A DNA stretch of 64,000 bases from Metallyticus violacea (Eukaryota; Arthropoda; Insecta; Mantodea; Metallyticidae): NCBI GenBank assembly GCA_030762175.1, contig CM060834.1, forward strand, positions 68,863,501-68,927,500, in the 5' to 3' direction. The notes under the pieces were generated by a model. It ran no database searches and was not told where the DNA came from. It worked only from the letters and a program-made list of their open reading frames with translations. Shown here piece after piece: positions 47,101-59,700 of the stretch (position 1 is its first letter; the number at the start of each line of letters is the position of its first letter). The translations under genes and the position numbers were made by a program.

Positions 47101-50100
47101 ATAAAAAGGTTCTTATTTAAAACTGACACAATAAGCACTAACCTGTGTTATAAAAGATGCTGAAAATAGTGTACTTCAGCAGGAATACCATGTTAACGTC
47201 TGCAAAAGAAATTCTTGCATCTTATCTAACTTTTCTTCCATAAGTAAATGCAGTTCAGAACACATTGCTTATCACCGAGAGATCCTGCCTCTCATTACAT
47301 TTTAACAATTATGTGAATAGCCTAGAACATGATTGCTAGGATATTTTCTTGTGAATCGTCTTACCATTTCACACATATATTATACATAAAAACCCATCTT
47401 CAAGACTATATTATGTGGTGGCATAACTAACGAAGAACAATTAGTACACAATTTATATACAATGAAAGCAACATGTAAGTATGAGAATGTACAACAACCA
47501 TCCTCCCTTTTTTTTTTTTTAATTAACTCTAAGCTGCTACCTACATATGCATTTTATAGTCTTGAAAACTGTCTTCTCTCACCATGTAGCTGCACCATGC
47601 TGGCCCATAACTCAAATAACCTCACTCTATATTCATAGCAAATAGTACACACCTTCCTGTTTATTATTTAATGGTTACATTTTCCAGAGAAAGACACCAT
47701 GAAATTTAACCAAGATTTTTCTTGTGACACCTATTCTATCTGCACATAGATAGAATAGCTTGACCAAAATCTGCATCTATAACATGGAGGGGAGAAAAAA
47801 ATTATCTGCATGTAAATGATAAGAAAAAAACTGAAAGTCCAATAATTCTGATTTTTATGGCTATATTTCAGCTAAGTTTTCTTCCATATTTCAGGTATTT
47901 GTGTTAAATTCAGGAACACAAAATAACAATAATATTCATTTTTTCTCTTCCTCTATGATGTATACTACACATATACATATTATTACAATTTATAATAAAT
48001 AAGTTTTGAAATACAGCTTAGTGAATTTACAAGTATTTAATGAATATCAAGTACAACCCTGCTTATAAATTGTCAATTCTACAAAGATTTTCACTTTTAA
48101 ATTGTTTAGAACTCTATAATTTGTAGATTGTCTCAGGCAATTAATTGTATAAAATGAATCCCATTTATTTTTTTAAATTTGTGTTTCTTAATAATTACAA
48201 ATTGGTCGTTTTATTTACAAAGTTTAAGAATATTATTTTGATTGAAGAAACATATATAACAAGTTTCACTGTGCGAGTTCCAACAGAACTTTTAAAAATG
48301 TCTTATTTTTCTAAAGTTCTTAAATGAATATATACTTTTTTTTTAGAATAAACACTATTTATCAGTAAATATTAAGACAATTTCATCATATTAATTTTTC
48401 ACATATCTGTATAATCAATATGATGAGGGCATGATAATATGTTATTGAAATGTAATCCTAAAGTGTTATGACTATTTAATCCTAAAGTGTTATGACTATT
48501 TGTCTGAAATGTTAGAAGCTATTACTTTTAATTTACGATCTATATGAATTTTATCTCATAAAATTTTATTTCATAAAATTCATGCTATGGTTCAACTTGA
48601 GGAACAGATGGTCTCAACTGTCAACTAATATTTTCACTCCCAGTTAATACTACAGAATGCTCAAATGTTATCATTAAAACAATTTTTACCCAAGGAGAAG
48701 ATGATAACAGATAAATAAAGCTTAGATTTTGGTATTAGGAAGGACCAGATCGAAGTCTCTTGCAACAAGGAGCCTCAAGGAGGAGATTAAGCAGATAAAT
48801 AAAGCTTAGATTCTGGTACTAGGAAGGACCAGATTGAAGCCTCTTGTGACAAGGAGTGGAAGTTATATGGTTGAGAAAAGGTCTCAGGAACATTCTAACC
48901 AATCAATGACTGCATTTAGATGAACCAATAAATATTTGAGCTGCACCTGATCACAATGAGATAAATTAGGAGCACTACTAGCTGCATCTTCATTCAAGTT
49001 CAGGAGTTGGAAGATCTAACTTGAGCAATTTGAGGATGCCGAGCTCTCAGTTCTCAGATAAATGTTGGAACCTTCTGGTCTACATATCAGACCAAAACCT
49101 ACAAGCCCAGATAGTTTGAATTTTATGGATATGATGTCATTCATGTAAGCCTTAATGGATATGTAAGTTTATTTGTTGAATTAATGCACAATAATTTACT
49201 TTTATCCATGTAATATTTGAGATTATTTGCATTAAAGTAAGTAATAGAGGAAAGGCTACAGTGTTATCTATTTTCCTAAGGTGGAAGTAAAAATTTTGAA
49301 TATATATGCACATGCTTGTTCATAGTCCTCTTCCTGGTGTTCTTAAAAATAAATAAGTATAAGAATTTAAGAAATGTTTTTCCCACAAATGCTATTTAAT
49401 TTTTTTTTTCTCTTAAATGTTATTCTTTTCTGCTAATGTAGCTTTGTAAGGTAATAATTTATATTAATCATTTTATTAGCATTACAGAGATGTATACTTT
49501 CTTTAACACAATAAATTTGACAGTCTTTAGAACTAAGACTTTTTTTAAATTAAAGAAAACTCAATAAAACACTGAAACAAAGTTTCTAGATAAAAATTGG
49601 AAATTACTGGTACCAAATACAAAAATACAATAGAATCTGAACTAGGCATACTAGAATCATTAGATATTGCAAAATGTTCAAGACAGGTGGATCAAAGTGT
49701 GGGTATAGAGATTATTGAATTTCAGGAATTTTTTAAATTCTTCCAGGAATTTTGTGTCTGCTTTCATCAATTTCCCCAAGATGCTGGTAGCTGTGGTTAA
49801 TGGACCTGCCATTGGAATAGCAGCCACAACATTAGGTCTCTGTGATGTTGTATATGCATCTGACCAGGTGTGTATAGTTGGGAGCTTTTTTTTTGAGAGT
49901 GAAACATTAAAGAGCGTTTCATTAATGTATCAATATTTCAAATGTTATAATGTTTATAATGTTTAAAATAAATGAACTAATCATAAACAATGAAAAAACT
50001 ATTGCAATGACATTTCATAGATGGCAATGTAAAAACAGTATTAAACCCCAAATTATATATGATGGAAACAATATTGAGTACAAGGGAGAAACAAAATTCT

Positions 50101-50740
50101 TAGGTATACATATGGATGAAAACCTTAAATGGGATTATCACACTCATCATTTAGTTACTAAACTTACTTCTGTTTGTTATATGCTTAAAAGTCTAGAAAG
50201 GACACTGAATTTATTAGGATTGAAAAATGTATATTTTGCTCATTTTCATAGTCAATTAAAATATGGAAGAAAATTTTGGAAGAAAAATGTGAGAGAGTAT
50301 TTAAAATCCAGAAGAGAGAAATAAGATTTATAAGTGAAATAGATAGTATGACATCCTGTAGACCCTATTTTAGAAAACATAATATACTACCATTAGCCTG
50401 CCTCTTTATAATAGAGGTTGTAAACCATATTAAGAGACATCAGGGAGAATTATGTACAAATATAGATATTCATTCTTATAATACAAGAGGGAAAAATGAC
50501 TTTCATATTCAGATATGCAGGACAAATATTTTAAAAAATAATCTCACAAATGTAAGCATTAAAATATATAACAAACTACCAATAATTATTAAAGAAATAA
50601 CCAGTATAAAACAATTTAATAAAGAAGCCAAAGCCTTTCTACTACAACATACCTTTTATTCAGTAAGTGAATATATGAACTTTAAATAAGGCATATTGTA
50701 AATCTAGTATAATTACTACAAATAATCCAAATGGTGAATA

Positions 50741-50794
<54 letters not shown>

Positions 50795-53700
50795 ATTTAA
50801 AAATCAATTTTGTGTCAGATCTGCACCTTAATAAGGAGGAAATTGGGGAATACATCCAGCTAACAGAGATATGCATCAATCAATGGCACATTTTATAAAC
50901 AAAAGGCAGGTTGGCTATGGGAAAACCTTTATTGTCACTTCTGACTGATTTATACTTAAGCAATTTAGAAGCATGCATCACCAAACTATTTCTTATATTT
51001 TTAAGATATGACACAGGTATTGTGATGAAATCTTTGCTTTGGTCAACAAAAACCATTTGGATGATGTTTTGAAATTATAAAACATACAGGGCAAAAAAAT
51101 TAAATTCACATCTGAAATAGAAGATTGAGGATTCCTTTCCTCAACTTTTATATCATCAAAACAAGCAATAAATTGAAGTTTGGAATGTATAGAAAGAACA
51201 CACATTTGGACAATTTCATTAAGACAAATGGTTTCAATCCCAGAGCACATAAACACAGTTCAAAATAGCTTAACACAGACTAGTTAACTAGTCTAAATAA
51301 TAACATTTTAAAAAATTGAGTCGAAATTGTAACATACACACCACTAAAATTCAATAAAATGGAAGACTAGTTTCGAGAGCCATCGCTCCTATCATCAGTT
51401 CCTGGTCGACTGCCGGTTTCGTTGTTTGTCAACCAGGAACTGATGATAGGAGCAATGGCTCCCGAAACTAGTCTTCCATTTTATTGAATTTTAGTGGTGT
51501 GTATGTTACAATTTCGACTCAATTTTTTAAAATGTTAATATTTGACACCACTGTTACAAAAGTTCACTATATTTTATAGTCTAAATAAGTTTCAATGCAA
51601 AATAAAACATGAATGAGTTTCAATGCAATCAAGAATACTTACATTTAATTAAAATGGCAGTTACCAATGAATATAGTAAAGAAATTTTGGACAAGAAAAT
51701 CAAGAAATTTAACAGATAAGGAAGTCAAAATAGATCACAACTTTAACAGCAAGAAAAGAAACAGTCATTCAAAAGAAATTCACCTATCATCCTTAGGTCA
51801 GGAAAACATCAAAAAATTCTTAGAGATTTCAACATTACTTTGTCTTCAATAAATAAATTCATATTATTTCCAGAGTTAATGATGAAATTCCTAATGAGAA
51901 AAAACCATATATATATAAATAAACTGAATTTCTCAAATTGCAAAGAAGTAAGTATACATCAGAAAAACAAAAATAAGTACACGGATGAGACTATGGCATA
52001 TTGGAGGAACATCAAATACAAAGAAGAAGAAAAATCAATGGTAGCACATGAATATAAGGAGGAACAGGCATAACATAGAAATGGAAAGCATATGACTGAA
52101 ATCCATGGATAGACCATTGGAGCTGGGAACATGGGAAAGAAGTTATATAAAGAAATATGAAGATAAGTTTATGAACTTTGAGATCCCAATAGAGGACAGA
52201 CAAATTGATTCAAGAGCTAATTATTAACTGTCCAGCAGAGGTACATCCAATCATCATCCAATAAAGATAATCCAATCATCAAGAAATTTGACATGAAACT
52301 GATTTTGTAGGAAAAGCTCTGAATAATTCAATGGTAAGTAGAGCATAAAAATACAAACTTTATTTACTAACCTAATATAGAATAGTTTTAATTTTTTTTT
52401 ATTATTTTTTATTTATTTTTTTTCCCTTCCCACTGGGATCTTCAGTTTCCGCTGCTGTTCATTGCGCCATTGCACCCATGATTTGTAAAAATCATTATAT
52501 TTTGCCCACTGCTGAGGGCAGAACTTAGTGCCAAAAACATTACTTGGCTTAATTTTTTGGAGAGGAAATGTGACTCTGGATGCAAATAAAGTTTAAAACT
52601 TATGACTAATAATTAAAAATGAAAATCAATAATATATTTTATTCCAGTTATGCATTGTTGTTGTAAATATACTGAGATATTTTGCCCAGCATAAATCCCA
52701 TTCCTCTATACCTATAACGTAATCTCTTTCACATTTGTCAGTGTGAAACTACACATTCTAAAGAAATAATCTGAGATGAAGAAAATCACTTGCTTTTAAA
52801 CAAATTTTTAAAAAAAATTCTAAACTGATTGCCTAAACTTCTGAGATAATCATTAAATATATACATTGAGGTTATTTGACTTGTCAGCTGCCTGAGCACA
52901 GCTTCTTGCTGGAGAAGTGCAGCCACCACAATTGGAACAATTTAGTTAAAGCTAGTAAATTAGTAAGTTTGTTTTAGTATTTATATTTTCACCGAAAGCA
53001 CAAAATGATATTGAATATATAACAGATAATATAAGCACCAATCTGTGTTATACAAGATGTTGTGAAAGATGTTCCTCCTGCGAATACATTGCTGGCATCT
53101 GCTTAGGAAATTACCATTTTTCATCTAACTTTTCTTCATAAGAACACAGTGGTTTGAAACATTTTTCTTGTTATTGAGAGATCTTATCTCTTGTAACATT
53201 TTAATAAGTTGGCGAACAATATCTTGATGTGGATGATTGCCAGGATATTTTCTCATGAACTGTCTTACTACTTCTATGCAAGAATTCATTTTCACATATG
53301 TACTGTACATAACAATTCTTCAAGACTATATAGTGGCATAACTAACAATTAGCACACAATTTACACACAATATGCAGCTGTGCTCTCCTGATCCGTGACT
53401 CAAATAAATGCACTACATTAATAATATTGCTCATTTGCCTCTTCAAGGTGAAATAAATTTGCAAAAAACAAATTTCACCCGGAAGCAACAAACATTATGC
53501 ACTCTGAAATACTGCTTTTGTCTCAATAAATCTTCAGCTGAGGCCTATGCAATGTTAAAGGAGACCTATGGAGGGTTTGTTCTTCTCTATAGCATAGCTT
53601 GAAGGTAGTTTAAAATTTTTAAAAAGGGGAGGCAATCAATTGCAAAGGAGCAGCCCAGAGTAAATCCTAATTATATATGGAAGCAGAAACTTAAAACGCT

Positions 53701-56700
53701 ACAGTAAGAAAAAATCAAGAAACAAATATAAATGTAAAAGTTGAACTAAAAAAATTGAAGAGTAGCACATAAAAAACAATAACCCTATCAATGGGTGACA
53801 AGTAGCTATAGAAGAAAAACTGAAAAGCTTCCTCTTGTTTCAGGCAGTACCTTATATCTGCAGAGAAAGACAGAAATATCACAAAGCATAGTATTTATTA
53901 ATTACAGATTAGAAATGGTGTAGTTTTCATTGCTATATGTTTTCTGTTAATAGTTTATTTTATTTATTATTTTTAAACCATGTCTAGCATAACTCACAAT
54001 AAAATACATAATGAAACATTTAAAATTTGTCAGAAACATAAATGTGGTATAGGTTCATGTTATTATTTTTTCATTGCAAATTAATAGTAACTAAAATGTT
54101 TTATTTTGCATTTTAGGCCAAATTTCTCACACCTTTCACAAAACTTGGCCTTGTGGCAGAGGGATGCTCTTCATATACTTTTCCAAGAATAATGGGTAAA
54201 AGTAAGGTAATGGTCCTTTTCTGGTTTGCTGTGAATATTGAAATTTCAATCATGTGTCTTAAGAGCTCAGTGCTCACTTCCATTAATGCTATAACATTGT
54301 AAACATTATATGATTTTACATAATAAAATAATATCATCCAAAGCTCCCACCTAATAAAATCTATTCTACTTAAAATGTAAAATTGGAACTTGCACAGTGA
54401 AGCTAATCATATTAATTGATATCATTGTATGATTCAGTTGAACTACACTCTCTTAAACCTTCACTTACTTTTCATAAATGTATGGAACCAGTTTCAAGAA
54501 TGTTTATGAAAAGTAAGTGAAGGTTTAAGAGTGTGTAGTTCAACTGAATCATACAATGATATCAATTAAAATCTATTCTCTTTCAATGCAAGCAGCAATA
54601 TTGAAGCTTCAATTAGTGCTTGCTCTCAAACAGTTACATGTAAAGATAATATTATTTCTAACAATCATATTAATTATATTACTTTTAATTTATAATAACG
54701 AAATTACAAGATGGATGGATGGATGGATGGATGGATGGATGGATGGATGGATGGATGGATGGGTGAGTGGGTGGGTGGGTGAGTGGGTAGGTGGATGGAT
54801 GGATCAGGGGAGATATGGAGTTTAAACAAACTCCAGCAAGTCAGCCTTTAGGCTTATTGTGCTACTCCATTGGGAGAGATGACTTCATTGTTTCCCAAAA
54901 TCTGATTCTTGAACAACTTGCAGTATTTTGGTTCCAATGTTGGCATCTATTCCAGATCTTGTCTGGTTATGGAGAGAATAAGTCTCTTTCTTGACTGGAC
55001 TGGCCACTCAAAGAGGATATCTGAGGTAGATTCCTCCTCCTGGTTACACATTCTACAAGTGGGTTCATCTTTTTACAGCCCCACTTTTTGTACATGTTTC
55101 CTGAAGTGACCATGTTCAATAATTAATACAATTACTTTCCTTATTCCTCTTCTGTCCAGAAGATATGTGGAAAGAGTATTGCTAGGACCTAGGACAAATT
55201 TCTTAGTTTGAGTTTGTCCAGAATGGGTTTGCCACGTTAGTTGACGTTTATCCCCAATCCATATTTTAACCACTGTCTTGGCAGTACATTTACTGATTCC
55301 AAGCACAAGGTCAGAGCCAAATAAAGAGTGTATCAGCATCCCTTTTTGCCAACTGTACTGTCTTCTCATTCCCATAAATGCCCTGGTGCTCCGATACCCA
55401 TCATAGTTTGTGCCTGTTGCAAGATGCCAGGGCAGACAGGGCGTTTTGACATTCTTACACCAATTTTGATTTCACCAGGTCAAAGAAAAAGTGCTTTTAA
55501 GGTGCTTTGACGTAGCTCTGCAGGCCTGAGGAATATAGCTAAAGGGCTATACTGGCCGGAAAGAGGTTATAGAGAAGGGCATAAAGAAAGTCAGGTCCTT
55601 TCTGCAACAGAACATGAAAGATCCATTTTCACCTGATGAAACTACAAACACTTACATTTAAAGATAATCATATTTCTGATATTCATATTAATTATTAAAT
55701 TACTTCTTTAAATGGTATTTAATGCCATTTTTACTACTGAGGCACCACAAGCGGTGGACACTGATGATACATGAGATGAAATGATATGTTAAGGAAAGGA
55801 TTTTTTAAGGAAGAAAATATTCCAGGCCTAAGTTTAAGGTACCTCCCTGGCATTTGCCAGTTATGAGGACTGAGGAAAACCTGAAAATACAATACAATAC
55901 AATGTCTAATGTCTAATGTATACAATTTGGCTAGACCTGAAATTTGCAATTTTTTTCTATAAAGCAAGTTAGAGTTGTAAATTGATATAAAAACTAATGT
56001 GAAGTGTAATTATCTGTATTTTTCAAATCATTTTTACATTCTTGTCCATTATTAAACGTAAAATTTAAAATAAATGGAGAGTAATAAAACTGAATTTAGG
56101 ATATTGAGATATAACCTTCTTTTTTGTTATATAATTTTCATTATATACACATGAGTAAACTTTCTATAATCTGAGTTTTAATTGGGTAGAGTAAATTTCA
56201 TTTTTTAGTTTGTGTTGGTGCAGTTTTAGCATATTTTAGGAAAAATGTTATTAATTCCAAATGATCACCAGTCTACAGAATGTAACAAAAATAGTGGGGC
56301 AAACTTTGAAAGCAAGCCCTTCATGCCAAAACAGGACAAAAAAAATGTCATATAAACATGTTGGAAATGCCTGGTTTATGAGTTATTATTGAAAAATGAC
56401 TTTCACTATATTTTGATGTATAATCCATTAACTTAAGTTTGTTACAAATAATAACAAAAATCAAATAATGTTGTCAAGACAAAGTGTTCTGCTGATATGT
56501 TGCTAAGAGGCTTGTTTACATTTGTCCTTTCTTATATTTATAGGATACTTAAAAGTCCTAGTTTAAGTATTACATTTATAATAACACATTAATTGTTTGA
56601 AACTATTAACTTATAGGAAATGTTCAAAATGGTCTCTGCCTACTTTAACATGACATGGATGGTGACACTTTTAAAGATTTGAATACAGTATTGAATGGTT

Positions 56701-59700
56701 TTGCAGGTTTCTATGACTTGTCAAATGAAGTGTCTCTTCATTTGAAATGTTTGTTGCATAAACTAGGGCTTTTTGGTTCCCAAAAGATTTGAAAGGACAA
56801 ATGTATGCCTTCCTTGGCAAAATGTTGCCATTTAGGGAAGAATTAGCAGAATGACTTGAATCAGTCGCACCACTCGATTATCTAAACATTTTTTATTTGT
56901 AAGAAACTTATGTTGGGGAAATTAAATGCATTGAAACATAAACTAGGTATTTTCTAACATATGCTTACATGGATTTTTTGTTTTTAAGAACTCGTCCCCA
57001 GAGTTTATCCCAGCATTTCCATTACATCTTGCATAGCAGCTATTAGTACAAACTGTGATTAGAAAATAAACATACAGATCTACATTTCATTGATTACCGG
57101 TTTAATTATGGGTAACTGTTTAAACCATGTACCTAGTATTTCTGTTAGAATTCACTTTATTGAAATATTAAGAAAATAAAACAAATTATTAGAGAATATT
57201 GAAAATTCTACCAATAACCATGATTAACAGGATGGCCTTAACACTAATTTTTTTCCTTTCTTATTCATAGGCTAGTGAAATGTTATATTTTGGTTATGAA
57301 ATGCCAGCAGAAGAAGCTAAACAATGTGGATTAGTATCTGAAGTGTATCCAAGTATCACGTTTTCCACTCAAGTATGGCCTAAATTGGAAAAATTAGCAC
57401 GACTACCAATAAAGGTAAGTTTGATGCAAGCAACTAGCACATTCAATGTTTTCACTTAATACCTTTACTCAAATGTAACAATTAAAATCTTGTGTTACAT
57501 CTTCAATCAGTAACATCTGTGTGATTAAACACTTAACAATATTATTAACTCAGCATTTCTGAAACTGTGTTTCAAAGAATTATGAAATTTTGTGAGCCCA
57601 TCACCTTATATCTCTCTCTTTTCTTTCCACGAATATTATAACCAACTGGATAGATATATAAAAGAAGAAGAAGAAGAAGAAGAAGAAGAAGAAGAAGAAG
57701 AAGAAGAAGAAGAAGAAGAAGAAGGAGGAGGAGGAGGAAGGAAGAAAACCACTCAAATATTCACTGACTTTTATATGATAATATAAAGTAACAAATTAAT
57801 GTAAGGGGGGAAAACGCATATATACTTGTTAGTTAATGCAACTAATTCAGCATTAAAGAATTTTATGTATGTCTGTAAGCAAAATAAAGTGCCACTGACC
57901 TCTTTCAATATATTTTCATGTGATTTCAAAGAAATTTGGTTACTTTCTCTAAAAGACATTGTTACTTCTTCTCTTGTGATTAGTTTATATTCTGTCTAGT
58001 TTTATTGTTTTAAGGACACTAATGTCCCAAGTTGACTGCCACAGCTGTTTGGGTCAAGTTTCTATTCTCAATCAATTATGCAGGAGATAGCAGCTTGATA
58101 AAAGTGCATGCACATTTATTTTTGCTTTTTTCTAATTGTTCATAATTCCACATCATTACCAAGGATTTTAAGAAGATGAACAGATTGAATGAATGAACAA
58201 ATGATGGGTTCTTGGGTATCAGCTGTGTCAACTTTATAAAATTCAAGCTTTGAGCCATTGCAGCTCTGTGGTCATCATCAGAAAGAGAAGCCATAATTAA
58301 TAATCAATGCAGTGGAAGCTTCCAGTCCTATAGAACAAATGAAATAATGGTGAAACAATAAATTCCAGCATCCATTGGCGCCTAATGTTACTTAGCATAG
58401 TTTTTCAACATGAGAGACAACTGTGGAAAAATCACATACTGTTTATTTTCTATCTTCTTCTAATGATAGAATGCTTATTTCCTTTAAAGCACTTAAATGA
58501 AGGCAAATTAAACTGCATTTATGATACAAAATATACTTTGTCTCAATGGATGGGTCTTTCTAATAGGGTACAGTGATATTACCAAAAGTTTCAAGAAACA
58601 AAAGAACACCTCTGCTCAGCACTTCTGTGGCTGATTTAAACAAAGAGTAGGAGAGAAGAGAGACTTAATATGTATGTATTATGAATGGAGAAAAAGAGTT
58701 AAGTATAAGAACAAACTAGTGCACTCTGACATATTTTTCTCTGCTATTACCCAAGGAAGTGGTAGCTCTCAAAATTCCTAATATCCTTCCCCAGATTAAG
58801 TGTTTTGAGAATTTTCCATCTGTAAATCTTAAAATTTTAATTTTTGTTAAAAGAAAAAAGAAGAAAATTACGACAGCAGAACATCAAATAAACTTACACT
58901 AATGTAATTGCAATCATTTTATGATTGAGTCAAACTACACATTCTTATTGCTCCACTTACTTATTTATAATACGTATAATCAGTTTCACAAACCCTTTGT
59001 CCACATCATCAGCTAACTGTCGACTAAAACTGGTAAAAATATTATAAACAAATAAGTGGAGCAATAAAAGTGTGTAGTTCGACTCAATCATACAATGATC
59101 TGAATTATATGATTAGCTTCACTGTTTCAAGTTTCAATCAACATTTATAGTTATACTAATGTGTTCAACATTTTCACATTAACTCCACTTACTTAATAAC
59201 ACTAGTTTCTATAGACTTGTATTTATATAATTTTGAAGCTGTTTACAGTCAAGATGTTATATTTGAACAAATACAACGTGGGTAACTCTTTTACACACTT
59301 CACTTACTATCTTTAAGTTAGGACAATGTTTTGGGAACCAGCATTCCCATCCTCAGCCGTTGACCCAATGTTTCTTGGTGCTCATGTTGTCCCTTGCAAG
59401 CTGTTTTGTGGTATGTAATGACCTCTGGTGGATCTGAAATGAATTTAGAAAGGTGAACCCATGGTGGAAAGTTAAAATTCATTACAATTTTTTGGTATTT
59501 TAGGATGAAAATCTTCTCCCAGGTGGCCAATTCAAATGGGTTTTTTTAATACTTTTAGAATTGTCAGGTTTCTTTTGGTTTTTCCTATGTATTTCAATTC
59601 ACAGTCTAAGCATTCTATGGAGTATATTCCTGATTTCTTTTCTGCAGGTATCTTGTCTTTTAATTTTGATCCTAAGAAATGCTAAATATTGTATCTGTTG

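Larger units (their letters stand above)
51289..51588. mobile_element. PLE-12: 276-bp palindromic hammerhead element with 12-bp TSD
   Basis: TAGTCTAAATAA at 51289-51300 is repeated exactly at 51577-51588. The insert (51301-51576) consists of two pLTR arms of about 105 bp in inverted orientation (51301-51405 and 51433-51535) with a centre of about 27 bp and a 41-bp right tail. Each arm holds a complete hammerhead core, one per strand, pointing away from each other. There is no protein-coding sequence. It is the same sequence family as the ends of PLE-3 (12009-13480), and arm-to-arm identity is high, so it looks young. Confidence 0.92.
50885..52250 (+). mobile_element. PLE-11, heavily decayed, host of the 276-bp hammerhead element
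   Basis: RT motif C region [20 protein letters not shown] (frame-corrected by eye, about 51005), an FGIYRK-like segment (about 51185), KKFTYHP (about 51770), and a nuclease end ([20 protein letters not shown], about 52135). It is interrupted at 51289-51588 by PLE-12, which leaves the two sides colinear. Confidence 0.65.

Noticed and set aside
57592..57786. Glutamate-rich open frame
   Set aside because: (GAA)n tract in an intron. The frame has no flanking coding signal.
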